DNA of 64,000 nt from Heliocidaris tuberculata (Eukaryota > Echinodermata > Echinoidea > Camarodonta > Echinometridae), in NCBI GenBank assembly GCA_025618425.1, contig CM046832.1:70167707-70231706 (forward strand), given 5' to 3'. The notes below the pieces were generated by a model. That model had not been told where the DNA came from. It was given only the letters and a program-made list of their open reading frames with translations, and did not search any database. This document shows positions 25,600 to 39,369 of the stretch, piece by piece. A program made the translations under genes and the position numbers. Position 1 is the first letter of the stretch. Each line of letters opens with the position of its first letter.

Positions 25600-27976
25600 A
25601 ATAAAAAATTCTAAGACAGATAGAGAAAAAGAGAGAAATGTAATTCCAAAGTTTTTTTTTCAGGCAGCTAATTGCCCCTCTTTGAAAAACAAATGAACCC
25701 TTTCTAGTATCTATAGCAGCTGGTTATGAAGTTTGCCTAGATATTAATTCATGAAAAAAGTGTGAAAATAATGTAATGATTTATTCATCTTTATTTGATC
25801 CAAATTAGCGAAAATAAAAAAAAAAATATATTTTTTTTTTAGTGAGTAAGAAGGGGTGGTAGCTCACTCGAACAACTATTGGCTTTGTTGGTTTATATGC
25901 AATTGACTTCTGTCATAGTGTTACAAGACCTTTTCAGCTGATGAAGCCGACCTTGTCCTCACAATTTGTTTGACAGTGGTGGCTCTGGGGGAGGGGGGGG
26001 GGGGTAGGAACGTGACCCTGGAAACAGTTCGTTTTTTTTTTTGTTGTTTTGTTGATGATGGTGGTTTTTTAAAAATTATTATTAATATTTTGTTTGTTGC
26101 TTGTCCGAGGCTTTTTAGATATACATGTATTCATGCTCCCTCGAAAGATTTTGATAATTTTGGTGGTTTTCTTTTCCAACAGTTTGGACACATACTTGTC
26201 TCCCCGAGAATGATCCTTGGTTCAGCACTGCATAACGCTAGGAAAATATAAAGGAGAAATAAATGTTCATCTTATTCATTGAAAAGATGATAATTCAAAT
26301 GTTATCTAGGTTTTTCTTCATCTCAAGATGCGGTTGTAAATAAAGAGCCTACATCTTCAGAAAAATGACAAAAAGAAGTATCATACATTTGAAGAAGAGA
26401 AGTATAACTATAAACAGTACATTATTTGAAACTGGCATGATGTAGAGAGCCTGACTTTAAACATTAGGCATATTCTAAACTTTCTGATTTAATTATAGAG
26501 TCTCAATATAGATAGGACAGAATGTTTTCCCCAAATCTTGAAAAGATAGCACGACCATGGGAATCACGAAAATTTTCAAAGGGGGCGAGGGATATGAGTG
26601 GTAAAACATCTCCCAGGGAAGGGGGGGGGGGCGTCATCACCAAACCACATAATCGTTTCTCATGATTAGTAGCTTGGGTGAAAAACCTCTTACATCGATT
26701 ATTTGATAAAATTCTGTATCGAGTCATAGGAAGGTCAAGCACATGCCTTGTCACTTTTATTAATGTGTGAAAAAACATGTATCATTGTATGAAACGAAGA
26801 GGGTTGTATTGCCTCGGTCAATGCACTGTAAGATAGCTCCTAAACAATTATGTAATCAACTTTTAGGAGGCCACCACCTTCAAGCTTTCAGAATTTCATG
26901 TAGTTGTATGTAGCATTTCCAGGAAAAAAAAGGGGGGTGGTGCCTGCTCATGCAAGAGCATGATCAATGTATAGTGGAATTGTCTCTGGGCGAAGAAAAT
27001 AATTCACAATGCAGGACAGATGTACGGGAAGTTTTCTTGTTATTAATCAGTAATGACTTCGTGAGTTTTTATTCAAAGTGTTTGATTTCAAACCTATTTT
27101 TATTTTTCGTCATACACTACTGTTCAAGCCTGATACTGAACGACTGGTCGCAGGGGCGTATCCAAAAATTGATAAACAGGGAGAGGGCGTAATCCTCGCC
27201 AGACTTGGGACATAACGTACCTGCTTATTCCCTCGTGCTATAGATCCATAGCAAGTTGTCATAAGCTGTCAAGAAAATCAATAAAACATTGAAAAAAGAA
27301 AAAAAATTGAAGTGTTTTCTTTTCCTGTATAGGTCAGTTCACACGGATCGGGAAAGGGGGGGAGGGGGCAGTACGCCAGCTTTACTCTAAGCTGGATACT
27401 CTATTTACTTATTATTGTGACTGATTTCTGTTCATGGACTTGAACAACGGACAGAAAAGTAAAATAGAGAGAAAACCTGGTAAATGAGATTCAAGTTCAA
27501 ATCAATCGATATAATAAACAATTTCAAAAGATTACAAATTTGAGAATTATAGATACTGAAATTTCTATTCCTCTGTGTCTTCATGACAGTCACGTAGATT
27601 TCAAAGATATAAATCCAAAATCTAATAATTCATTGAATATTTCCATGAAGGACTTCCAACTGAGTTGACCCATTTTGATATTCAAGTTAATTCATCTCAT
27701 GCACGGATGATGGCATGAGTGACTGCCATCAGAGCAGAAGACATTGGAATCGTGTCAGTGCATCTTACAATCTTAACCCTTTTAATGCAGATGAAGAATG
27801 TATTTCATAACATCAAACAATACGATTCAAATTTAATAATCTAAGACATAGTAAAATATACTTGCATGATATACTCTAATATATATATGTATAATATTAT
27901 TGATTTCATGTAATTTCATTGACGAATAGAGCTTGGGATAGAAAAAAAAGGAGAGAAAGGGAGGGAAGGGGAAAGA

Positions 27977-28115
27977 GAGAGAGAGAGAGAGAGAGTGTGT
28001 GTGTGAGAGAGAGAGAGAGAGAGGGGGGGAGAGATAGAGCGAGAAAGATAGAGAGTGGGATGAGATGGAATGAGATGAAGAGAAAGAGAGAGAGAGAGAG
28101 AGAAAGGGGGGGGGG
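27977..28115. repeat. (GA)n/(GT)n purine-rich microsatellite
   Basis: GA tracts with a short GTGTGT block and G runs. It explains the Arg-Glu and Leu-Ser frames on the two strands. Confidence 0.9.
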
Positions 28116-28404
28116 TGTTGGACGTATACATGGTATAAGACACTTGATAAGGATTGATGTGAGTCTTCAGTGGAAGTTTCAGGTAACATTATCTCATATA
28201 GTTGGTTTGTAATTTTTCATATTCTTGCCCAATAAAGGCCTACTTTGATAATGCCAATACGATAAAAGAACAGAGACGAAAACATCCATGACGAAATCGC
28301 ACTATGGGTCTATAAGAACGAATCTCATTTATAAAAATGAATCTTTATCTCACATTTTTCACATTGAACAAACAAAATTACATCGTACCATTTTCAGGTT
28401 TTCA

Positions 28405-28788
28405 CACTGTAAAAATAACTGTAAAACTACAGGTTTTCTGGCCCTTGAAATTACAAGTTATTGCCGTTATTTCAATTTTACAGTTTTTTCCTGTAAAACA
28501 ACAGCAAGTTTGTTTGTTTACCGGAAATAAGCATAATCGCCCAACATAAAACACTGTTAAAAAACCATTTTCTCATATTTTAACAAGTTACCCTGTTAAA
28601 TCATAAATCGTTTCCATGGTTCTGTTTTAATTTACATAAATTTTCCTGTTAGAAATTAAAGTTTCTACAATTTAACCCCCCCAAAACCCGGAAATCTGTT
28701 ATTTTACATGTACTGTGTAAAACGGCATTCCCGGCATCCTGACTGCCAGGAAATTTCCTGTGAAAAAACGGCAAAATTTTTTACAGTG
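28405..28788. mobile_element. CACTGTAAAA-type MITE, copy 2
   Basis: Starts CACTGTAAAAATAACTG and ends AATTTTTTACAGTG, with CA on both sides. It shares most of its sequence, in reverse orientation, with 13121-13416, including the GGCATTCCCGGCATCCTGAC block. No coding sequence. Confidence 0.75.
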
Positions 28789-30234
28789 CAGCTTCAAAAT
28801 ACTTTGGATGGCAAAGAAAGAGTTAACCCTGGGAAAAGACGGTACGTTTATTGGGGGGGGGGGGGGGGGGAGGGGGGGTGAAGGGGTTGAGAGAGAGAAC
28901 TCTCATATAGCGTTAATTAGAAACTGCAATATCCATCAATCCAAGAGAATACGACAAGAAAATTAATATATTTTGTAACTGTAAACTCGGAAACGAGGCG
29001 TCTGTTGAACGTGATTAAAGGACCGGTTGCCCTTCAGTTACTTAGTCTACAAGCACAGACCCTAATTTGGCACTTTATCAGAAAACCATTGTGTCTCGAG
29101 AGAAGCCTAACCCAGCTACCTGCTGGTCGTGTCAATATAGGTAAGGAAGGTGACGAAGGTGAAATTCTAAAATATCAGGAAACTGGAGACTATTTTGTGA
29201 AGGATTAGAAAAAATGGTATTTGTTGCGAGTTACCATTTCATATGTTTTTTTTTTTAAACAAACAAAAATTATGATATACGCAGTTTTAGTTCATATTTA
29301 GTGTACACATCAAATCAAATATAGCTAGATGCTGGTGGTTATCAGCATTGCATGTTTTAAAACATGACATAATTGCAATTGGACGCAGTGATAACAAGGA
29401 GAATGTAATTATGCATGCATTGCACCCTAGATATAATTATTGTATATGTGTTATTACACATCACCTTTGTATAATATATCTTTATTGCTTCAGGAACCAA
29501 GAAAAATTAACATTTATAAAATTTGGAACTATATAGAAATATACATGGAAGCCATATCCGTGATACTGTATTTAGCAAAGCATTTGGTCCTTTAGATATA
29601 TTTAAAAAAAAATTTATTCTCACAGTTTGATTATGATGCCGGTATAGAATTGTTTTGTTTATGACGAGTTTCCAGGAATCACTTATACAGCAATTGTATC
29701 AAGAAATTACTCTACAACAAAATCAGTACTAGGAAATGTTTTTTAAACTGAAAATTCGTATTATTCTGAAGGTTAAGCCCGACAATTGAACGAAGTAATT
29801 GCATATTGGTTCAATTTTTCCCGAAAATGAATCATGGTTTGCCACTGAAAAAAGTGCAAAAAAGGTTCATAATATTTATTGTGACGTTAAAAAGGATGCT
29901 TTGGGAAAATAGTGCTCTTGAAATATAATGACTAATCCCGACCCTTTACTCAATCCTAACTCATTTTGCATCTATTGCTCTATATTTAGATTATTAAACG
30001 ATCACCCACAATACCGTTTCCGAAATTCCGAAAAGGACGTTCTAAACAACGAACCTAGTTTAGGAATATTCGGAATATCGAATCTTCGTCTAAATAAATC
30101 TATGCAATATCGAGTTCCACGCCTTCACATTGTTCGGAAATCCTGAATTCGTTTTTGGATTGATGAACCTACTAATATTAGTCAGGTCTTTTAAGTACAT
30201 ATTTTTTAATTGGGGGGGGGGGGGGGCCAGAGTT
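28789..30234. other. No gene seen
   Basis: AT-rich DNA with a G run at about 28853-28878. The frames at 29005-29208 and 29928-30146 show no domain or convincing splice context. Confidence 0.4.
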
Positions 30235-31720
30235 TACAAAAGCACCAAATTTTGCGGATGTACTTGTTAGGACAATAGCTCCGTTTTTTCCCCCACAGGA
30301 CCCATCGAATCGAACCACATCTTCATGCAAAATTATGCCAATTTACGCGATTTACATGCATTAAATCAGTAAGTCCATTGACAAGGTAAATATCAAGGGC
30401 TTAAAAAGATCCAAACTTTCTATAAATGTATTTCTTGTGGCAATAGCTTTATTTTTTCGCACAGGGCCTATCGCATTAAATCTCATCTTCATTCAAAATT
30501 ATGCTCATGTATGCAAATTATTGTAATATAATACCTTGACAAGGTAAAAATCAAAGTGCTTGAAAATGTATTTTCCATATGTATTTGTTGCGCCTACTGA
30601 TTTATTTTTTCCCACAGGACTCATCAAAATAACTCACATCTTCATGTAAAATTTCCCAAACTTAGGCAAAATATGGAATTACATGTATCCAAAGTGTTGT
30701 TGCCATTAATATTGTACGTATTTAAGAGCTTCAGCTCTTCAATACGTACAAAATTTGTATTAAAATAAAAAAATATATCCTGAAAATTGCAATTCAACCT
30801 TGTCTTTTCATTTACCTGACCTTCTTTATCAATGAGTATCAAATTGGAAGTGCTGCATGGACGGTTATTGATATACCATTGCAATTTTGTGCATTTATAT
30901 GCATAAATTATAGTAAAATAGTTTTAAAAGTCAAGGAATATACTCAGAATTTTCTTCCTTTCTTTCTTTAACCTTTAATTTATTTCACCCGTGGAAGATT
31001 ATCATGTTATAACTACAAATTACTTATTTCTTATGGAAAGGATGTCTAGGTATTTTATTAATTTTGGTTCGATCACTATACGGTTGGTTCATATGTTTTG
31101 TTTTGTCCTTCATGTTTTTGTTTGCATTTTGTTGCTTTGTTTTGAAATATTGTCTAATATTGTCTATCATTTCACATTATGTTGTAAAACATCTATATGT
31201 GTTTTTGTGCAGGGCCCTAAAGAATAACAGTGTTTAACCACTGACTAGGTTACCTTGGGTAAGTAAGACAAATAAAATAAAAATTAAATAAAAATAAAGA
31301 ATATCACTCCGAGCATAGTCATTCCATTAACCTGACCTTATTCACCAATATGTTACAAATTTGAGGTGCTGGTACAGTCAATTCCTTGATATATCATTGG
31401 AAATGTGCATTATGCATAAATGTGAATCAATTATAATAAACTACCATTAAAATTAATCAACATTACAATATTATTTCAATTATCAATGTTGTTTCAATCT
31501 AACTGATTGATCTAACCTACGTGGTAATATATGACGCTCTTCCACAGTCATTTTGTGAGTATATCATGGAATATGTGTTTTATGCATAAATTAGCATACA
31601 TTAACATTAACAAAAAGCAAAATGAATTTGATGATTTCATCAGATTCACCTGGATATGACATATTAAGAAACTAGTTTATATATTTCGAGACAAACAAAT
31701 GAATTTGTGTTTTTCCATAA
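30235..31720. repeat. Diverged tandem repeat field, unit about 150-170 bp
   Basis: The motif CACAGG(A/G)CC-TATCG...CATCTTCATGCAAAATTATG recurs at about 30294, 30460 and 30613. A second motif, TTATGCATAAATTA, recurs at about 30893, 31413 and 31580. Similarity between units is partial, which suggests an old satellite or multi-unit repeat. No coding function seen. Confidence 0.5.
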
Positions 31721-33657
31721 ATTAGCATTTTTAAATAGTGTGCCATTCACCGATTTCGTGGTACCCTATCTAAAATTATCAACGCTTTTAATACATATGA
31801 CTAACAGGCAAAAAATTGCACTTTTGTAAATTCCGTCCCCCAAATTTTGTTAACAGGCCTAACTATATAGGAAATTTGTGAGTGAAACAAACTTTCAGAT
31901 TATCAAGTGGACATCAAGGCATGTTGGAATTACCTTCACAAAGTGCAAATAAGACTGAATTTGAATCTTGAAAAGATCAGAAATACTTATCAAGGTCTAT
32001 GATATATATCCAAAATAAGAAAAATCTCTTCAACGAAATATTTGTAACTCTGGGATCAGTTGATGCTTTTAGGGAGTCTGTAAAGCATACCATTATTTTT
32101 TTTTCGCTGATGTGCCAATCCAATGAAAAATAATTACACATTATATCTTAAAATGCACAGTTTCGAGCATAATCTTGTATTGGTGTGTATGTAACATGAA
32201 ATGCTTTTGTTATTTTATATAAAAGCGTATACCCGACACAAAATCATGCGCATGCTTCTATGTAGGAAATTCGCCACTTTTGAGAAGAAAACATTTGTAC
32301 AAGATATTTGCCATTACTCGCCATTTAATTCCGCTCAAGGCGTTCATTTACAGAGGCAGTGTATGCCTGAATATCACAAAGTGTGATGATCATTAAAACA
32401 GTCTAAACTCTGAACAACGTCATGAAACATAACGTAATAAAAAGCATACAAATATAATGCACCAGAACTTTGGTAACATACTAAGCTAACTGAAAAAGCT
32501 ATGGGGATCTCAGATCACGTGTCAATCAGGAAGGATCGTAGCTTCTCGCCATGGCCCTAGATTCCTGGGGCCGTTGATCACGTGACCCAGCTGCAGGATA
32601 GCAGCTCCCGTGGGTGTTCCCCCAAATCTTGGGGATTGTGCCCCCTCCTCAGTTATAATTGTGGGAGCGTATACTTTTCTATTGATATTGGTAATCCCAC
32701 AGGTTTCAATTTATATCAGAATCTAACCTCCAAAGAGGCTTTTTGTACACAATCTTGTCTGGTCTATAATTCTAGCAACTTATAAACTGCAACCTTTCCA
32801 ATCCTTATACCTGAACTCTACGCGTCCACGACAAAAATAAAACACGCTGTTATACAATTAAATAATATTATGTATCGATAACCTGACGACTTGGAGCCGC
32901 CCGTTTGTTCCGATGCGATCTTGAGATTAACATTCAACATATACATACACAAATTCTATGACCACATCAAAACACAGTGAAACCTATTTACAACAAACTC
33001 CTTGGGACCAAGAAAATTACCTCTTTATATCGAAATCTTGTTTTATCAGGGCTAAAAAAAACCCCATTAGAATACAAAAAAAGTAGGACCAGCAAAATGA
33101 CCTTGTTATAATGAGAGTTTGTTATAACAGTGTTGTTTATAATACAGATTCCATTGTAAAAGTTATATTCTGCGACAAGTAGGCTCAGGGTAAAAAACCA
33201 AAGATAAAACTCGATGAGAAAAAAACTCTGGAAAACCTTTGGGTCCACTTTTGCAAAATAACCCTATCACAACTTCCATCGAATACATTATACATGTACA
33301 TGTATTAAAAAAATAATTGGAAATTTGTCGTGGTGAAGACGCAAGCTAGAATAACTCTTCTAGGCGCAAGCCAAGGCTCAAGCCCCGCACAACCTGCGAA
33401 AACAATCTTGAGCAGAAGCACAATTCGCATACATGGGCAACCGCCCTTACTACATAAGTATGCATAGATATCAACACAACTAACTGTTACCTGCTCTTCA
33501 AACGGAATGCAGGCAAATGCATGTAATATTTTACTGGCTTATAAGCCAGGTGGCAAAAAAAAAAAAAAATTAAAAAAAAAAAAAAATTCCCAGCGCTCCA
33601 AAAGTCGCCCGGCAGGGGGGCGGGTCAGATTTTATGGGGGTCCAGATTTCTCTGACA

Positions 33658-33694
<37 letters not shown>

Positions 33695-35576
33695 CTGAAA
33701 AGGGGGGAATTTTTTTCTGTCAAAAGTTGTAAGGTTGGGCACTCTGCCCCCCCCCCTGCTCCCCTCCTTGGGTACGCTAGAGCTCCCAACCATACGCAGG
33801 CATATTCTTATTCCACACAGTGGTGAATTTTCTCACTGTCTTTATATATCATTTTAGAAGATTATCATTGAAGAAATGTCTCTCGGAAAGGACTGCACTT
33901 CAAATGCACTCAAATTCAAAAGATGACTAGAACAACTGAAATGGTAAAGGCTGAAATTTCAGCCATATGCGTGCATAGTCCCATATACACATTTCTGTGC
34001 CTGTCACTCCCCGCAGGGATGTGTCGATTTCTTCTAATTTTGGTGATTCCAAAACTGTACAGAATACAACAATTCTTATGTAACAATTTATGTATAATCA
34101 ACCTTTCCCAGTTATGTCTGCTTAATTTGCAGATGGAATAATTAAATGAGGCAAAATATTTTGTTTTTCTGACGTGGAGAAAATAAACAGTTCTCGAACG
34201 GAATTTAGACTGTAATGGCTCTGTTATTTGTGTGTGCTGATAAACTGTGTATATTCTACTGTGAATTACAACCGATATAAAATGTAATGCGAACAATTGG
34301 CTCCCATATTGATCATGTAGTGATCACATGCATACTCAGATTTCAGATTTATTGACTGTTTTCAGTCATATTAACATAATACTGCAGTGCATAACATAAA
34401 ATAAATACAATAACAACAAAAATATAACAATGATGTTTTTCCATATAGACATGGGCACATAAAGTATACGATGCACAAATATTGACCTGATGTTGAAAAC
34501 AGTTGGACATGTTCAGAAGCAAAGCTTGTATATTACATGTCCAGAAACTTATATAACTTAATCACGAGTGGGTCTTTCAATATCACATGCTTGGAGCGGT
34601 TGTATCACTTTATTTATCACATTATTTACTTTATGTGGTGTCTTGTTCCTCTCAAAAATTCACTGATCACTTAAATATAATCATCACCTTTTCTGTCTGC
34701 GGAATTATTTTAGTATATGGTACGGTACTTGTTTTCATTTGTGCATAAAATTTGTCAATAAATTTCAGAATCCTTGCAAAGGAAAGCAAGGATGATTATA
34801 AATATAATAGTCGAACATTGTTATGCATTGTAAAGACAGTTTCGGATAGCTATTTGGAGTTTTGCCAGGTGTCTTACCAATTGTATTGTTTGCATTTATG
34901 GCATAGAAAGTAATTAGAAATAAGCTTTATAAAGAGCGTGATTAATAGAAGTATATATACATCGTAATGAATAAGCTCCACACACCCACTTTCAGTTTTA
35001 TGCCAAATATTATAGACACACATCGAGAAGAAATTGGTGTACTTTGGGTCGCGTATAAATGAAAATGGTAGTATTATGTTATGGAATTTACATAAAATAC
35101 AATACCACTGATCATGTGTGATTTCCCGAGGAAGGGGGCTCATCAAGTTTTTGAGAGTAAGTAGGTTTTTGTTTTAATCCTATCGGTTCTTGCATAAAAT
35201 AATTAAGAAGTCAGGCAAAACCTTACATTACGAACGTAGACAAACACTGAGTAACCTTTGATTTCTAAGTCTGTTTACCCCAGATTATGATCAACCAGAA
35301 TCACCGATACTAGTGTACTGCATTTACATAGTGAATGAATGGTTCTATAAACGACAAAACAATCAGGTTGCTACAAACATTTTCAATTTGAAATGATTAT
35401 CAACCGAAAGTTTCTGTATATAGTAAACTGTAATCTATTTCTATAACTACCGAGTGAATAAATAGAGGAAGTAAAAAGCTTTTAAAAAGTTCCGCGGCCT
35501 CGTATAATCACCATCATCAGGTTAAACCTCTGATCTCAACGCAGTTCTGACGTACGCTCATAAGTCGTACTCATAT
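31721..35576. other. No gene seen; scattered repeat traces
   Basis: Contains a CAGTGAAACCTATTTACAAC-like transposon end near 32973 with a related GTTATAAC stretch to about 33150, poly-A runs at 33554-33585 and 33661-33692, and a LINE-tail-like block at 34343-34430. No exon is supported. Confidence 0.4.
34343..34430 (-). repeat. Possible antisense LINE tail
   Basis: CAGATTTCAGATTTATTGAC followed by AACATAAAATAAATACAATA-like sequence resembles the reverse complement of LINE 3' tails. A related pattern is at 48377. Confidence 0.35.
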
Positions 35577-35704
35577 ATTAATTGGATAGCATCGTACACA
35601 CATCACTCATTGTGAAGCTGTCTTTTGTAGAAAGAGCATACCTCTTGACAAACGAACACCAGCGACTGTGAATATCTGAAATATTAAAGATTCTTGTCTA
35701 GAAA

Positions 35705-35714
35705 TCACGTGATC
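35705..35714. promoter_or_regulatory. Conserved CACGTG palindrome before the start codon
   Basis: ATCACGTGAT lies 8-17 bases before the ATG, and identically in copy B (47247-47256). The CACGTG core is an E-box. It may simply sit in the conserved 5' UTR; regulatory use is inference. Confidence 0.3.
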
Positions 35715-35721
35715 TTTTAAA

Positions 35722-35782
35722 ATGGAAAAGACAATCCAGCGTGCATTGGTTATGGTTGTACTCGTCGGGCTTCTGATTAGTG
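35722..35782 (+). CDS. TIL-domain secreted inhibitor A, exon 1 (signal peptide)
   Basis: Encodes MEKTIQRALVMVVLVGLLIS plus one base of the next codon: a short basic start and a hydrophobic core, a standard signal peptide for secretion. The donor is AGTG|GTATGT. The exon is 61 bases and phase 1, which matches exon 2 at 39125 (G plus CC gives Ala21). The same exon, with one amino-acid change (Ile5 to Val), recurs at 47264. About 145 bases upstream are also conserved between copies, consistent with a shared 5' UTR and possibly promoter-proximal sequence. The exon is too short to stand out as a long open frame. Confidence 0.85.
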
Positions 35783-36113
35783 GTATGTATATTATTTTGA
35801 AGTTCTATAATAATTATGTACATGTTGCATATTGGATAAAAAATGCAAAGATGACTTGATTACGAAATTAGTGCTGCTCTATACAAATAGATCACATAAA
35901 TGTATTATTCGAACGAGATCGATAACTTGATATCTGCGAGTTCCACTAATCAAAACAGATTTGTATTCATATACGAAAATATACCTGCATCATTCTGAAC
36001 GAAATGCGAGCAGCAGCTTACAACATGAAGATTTACTGTTCATTTTGTATAATCATACATTTAAATCAACTTGCAGCATTTGAGTAATGATATACCTCTC
36101 ACAAATTACAATG

Positions 36114-36189
36114 AATGATATTCAATAATAAGTTTTGAGACGAGCACATATATATGGGCACTTCTCAAAACTTTTTATTGAATATCATT
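36114..36189. repeat. Inverted repeat, 27-bp arms
   Basis: AATGATATTCAATAATAAG... at 36114-36140 pairs with ...TTTTATTGAATATCATT at 36163-36189, with few mismatches. It is not present in duplication copy B. Confidence 0.7.
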
Positions 36190-36441
36190 TAATGTAATGA
36201 TTATATTACGTAATATAATATATTACATATATATATATACAATAATATAAGTCCTGTTGAAGACGCAAATCGAAAGCTTGACGAATAACATAAAGTTAGA
36301 ATAAAGAGCTACGACCACGTCATATCCATCGTTCATTTCTTTCGCTATATCCTTCCAAATATGTCTATCATCCACGTTTTGTTCAAGGCAAATTTCTTCC
36401 GCTAGCTAATATAATAATATATATTTTATATATAGGATAGA

Positions 36442-36477
<36 letters not shown>

Positions 36478-37720
36478 TTGTACGGTATTTATGATCATTA
36501 TATTTTATGAACATAGCAAGTGTTATCATGGTTATTGTTTCTCGAAGTGGAAATCAGCAGTCAAAACAAACTGGATTATATACCAAAAATAATGTATCAT
36601 CATTGCAAGATTAGGCCCTGTCAAATGTATAAAACCAAAGTTTAAAGTCTATAAGAGATAAGTCTAGATTAGTCATTGCAGCTACAGATGTTTTAATGTC
36701 ATATGATTCAGAGTATAGCCTGTACGAATGGAAAACCTTATGTGAGGGAGATCCATGTAATCGGGGGCTAGGCTGTGAATGTCTGCATATTACTATGAAC
36801 TTCAGTTGTTTCCTATACAAAATTGAGTATCGGTATTAAGGCAGAATGAAGAGTTTCGGGTGATTCCTCCGAGTTTGAATTTCTTTGAACGTATGAATGA
36901 TCGTATAGCCTACGTGCTATTTCTTTGAATTTTAAACATAGTCCTACAATGAATCACTGATTTACCAACAGTCATGATGTATTATTTTACAGTTCGCTTG
37001 ATGTGCACATGATTTTAAGATATTTATTACAAAACATTATTCCTCTTTTCAGAATCCTATTGATACATATATATGTTTCATTTCAAAGGCTGTAGTACTA
37101 TTGATTTAAATTGATTAATACCCATGCAAACATTTAGTTTACGGATATTTACCGGATATACTCCCCCCCTTTTTTGTTTGTTTATATTCCGGTGAGTTTC
37201 GGAAGCGCCAAATACCTGTTTAGTACATCAATTACGTCATTATAACCTAGCCCCTCTTCCGGTTACCTTGACAAACCCAATGACAAAGTAAGCATATTAT
37301 CGGTCATGTTTAGTTGTGTTGTCATTGGCGATTTTGATTTTATTGCTGCTGGAAATTATAATGATGTTTGAAATCACGATAGCGTGCATGAGAAGAATTG
37401 TAATGATCCATTGTGATACTCCTGTATACAGGAAGACACAATATCTTTATCAAAAAATTTGGTAATTGCTCCCATAACTCCCAGTGGTGTATCAAGCTGT
37501 TGATTTGAAAAGAAGCGGAACCACCCCCGACGGGGAGCGAATTTTCTAGGCTTTTGCATTTGGAACAATACTTTACTACGGTACTGTAGTATGTATCTCC
37601 CTCGTAATTTCCCCTGTATCATATTATTATAGCATTTCATCAAACTAATTAGTTAACACCTAGCTTATTAACAGTAATTATTTTCTACTTTGGCTATACA
37701 TGAATTATCTCCATTACCAC

Positions 37721-37756
37721 TCTCTTTCTCTTTCTCTTTCTCTTTCTCTTTCTCTT
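37721..37756. repeat. (TCTTTC)n microsatellite
   Basis: Six hexanucleotide units. Confidence 0.9.
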
Positions 37757-38729
37757 ATTCTCCCCATACCTACGCTGTCTTTATTATATCAGCCTCATTA
37801 ACGTATACGTTAAGAAACCGCATAAGATCTAATCGCAGGAGGAATGAAAACCTAATTACTGAAGGTGTTTTATTTTGTAATAGCTTGTGGATGATGGAGG
37901 ATTTTTTCACCGTTGGTTATAGAACTTTGCATATAAATCGATGTTTACACGTTTATATATTCATTCATTATTTTGGTCTTGTTTTTACCAACATGGCCTC
38001 ATTAGTGATTAAAGCACTAATTTACAAAAGGGCATTTAGCATGTTTTTTAGTGAATACTTTCTTCATAGACTACAGCAGAACAGTATATAAAGCAAAACA
38101 GATGTGGACATAATAAGCAGTAAAATTATGAAATGACTAATTAATCAATGAAGAATGTAAAACACATAACTAAAAATACATTTCAGATAATATCAAGCTG
38201 TACTTTTGTGTGCACATATCGTAAAATGAAAACACGACGTTTGTGAACATTAGGAAGTGCTCCTAAAAAGATGGGAAGATAATAAATCAAACCTGGAAAT
38301 TTCCCCACCAGTTAAAAAGGGCCCAATATGTTTACAAATTAGTTGACAAAAAGTTACACCTTAAAATTGTTGGTTTCTTTGTTTTATGTGTCTGAGATTA
38401 TTTTTGGACTTATGGCCCCATCTCCTTTAAATGCTGGATCTACCCCCTGCATCATTCCAGCCTTTTTGAATAAAAATCTATATGAATTCATTTTAAATTT
38501 TCTGTACCTATTTTTACCCCCCTCCAAAAAAGAAAAGAAAAATTAAAAAGAAAAAAAAAATGGTATATGACCATAATGTAAATTTGAATGTATATATAGG
38601 CCCCTACCGTGATTGAATCTTGTTTATAAGCTTTTACTTTGTACATTTCATAATTCAAGCCCTTGGGCATTCTTGTTGATTTTCATGAATACCATTTCAA
38701 TTTCACTTTCAATTAAACTTACATAAATA

Positions 38730-39052
38730 GGCCCGTATTCTCGAAAGGCGTCTAACTTAAGCCCCCGCCTAAGTGTGTAGATTTAGGCCACCGAATTATG
38801 GAGAGCCGAATGTCATCCTCTTTTAATCCTACAAAATCACCATAGTTCTGGGACTAAATACAGATACAAAAACCAACACGATAGAATTGATTTCTGATGC
38901 TCATTTCATGTCAGAAAATAATTTTGTTTCTTTATTTTGTTACACAAATACAGTAATTTATACGGGGCTAAGGGGTTGACGAATGACCTTCCATAAATCT
39001 GTGGCCTAAGTTAAGCCAGGCTTAACTTAGGCCACTTTCGAGAATACGGGCC
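38730..39052. mobile_element. MITE private to duplication copy A
   Basis: Ends are GGCCCGTATTCTCGAAAG and CTTTCGAGAATACGGGCC, an exact 18-bp inverted repeat, with ATA on both sides. Internal CCTAAGTTAAGCC and complements extend the foldback. The matching intron position in copy B (about 56795) is empty. Confidence 0.85.
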
Positions 39053-39124
39053 ATAGTGTTTAGTTAAAAAACAAAACTTTATATCATATTTTGATTTTAA
39101 TTTTAAATTTTCTTTCTTTAACAG

Positions 39125-39369
39125 CCTGTGAGAGTAGGAGGAGGCCTAAGGAGAAGGACCCATCTCGCAAACAGGGAGGAAGGTGCTCAGGTGATCTTAT
39201 CTATATGACTTGCGGTGGATGTCAGCAAGTATGTGGGGAACCAGAGCCTAAATGCTCACGCATGTGCCATGAAGGATGCAAGTGTCCCGCCGGTCTGCTC
39301 CTTCGTTCCCCAGGCAGCAATGTATGCGTCAAAGAGTCACTGTGCCCCAATGCCAACATCACTGAGTAG
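39125..39369 (+). CDS. TIL-domain secreted inhibitor A, exon 2
   Basis: Completes a 101-residue secreted protein. After a basic linker (residues 25-40) comes one trypsin-inhibitor-like (TIL) domain with the full ten cysteines (41, 50, 53, 57, 64, 68, 72, 74, 88, 94), ending CVKESLCPN. TIL domains of the Ascaris-inhibitor type block serine proteases through a loop between Cys5 and Cys6; here that loop is CSRMC. By analogy P1 is Arg66, which predicts a trypsin-like target. The protein ends ANITE, giving an N-glycosylation sequon at Asn98. The acceptor TTTCTTTAACAG ends at 39124 and the stop is TAG at 39367-39369. Single-domain length fits small inhibitors or antimicrobial/defence proteins. Inhibition itself is inferred. 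Confidence 0.9.

Larger units (their letters stand above)
35783..39124 (+). other. Intron of TIL gene A
   Basis: 3.3-kb phase-1 intron. It contains an inverted repeat (36114-36189), a TA tract (about 36450-36475), a TCTTTC microsatellite (37721-37756) and a MITE (38730-39052). The 133-codon frame at 37690-38091 is low-complexity at its start and has no domain. Confidence 0.75.

Noticed and set aside
27833..28212. Ser/Leu- and Arg/Glu-rich proteins on both strands
   Set aside because: They are translations of GA/CT microsatellites; the same applies near 42218-42562, 46171-46660 and 59321-59818.
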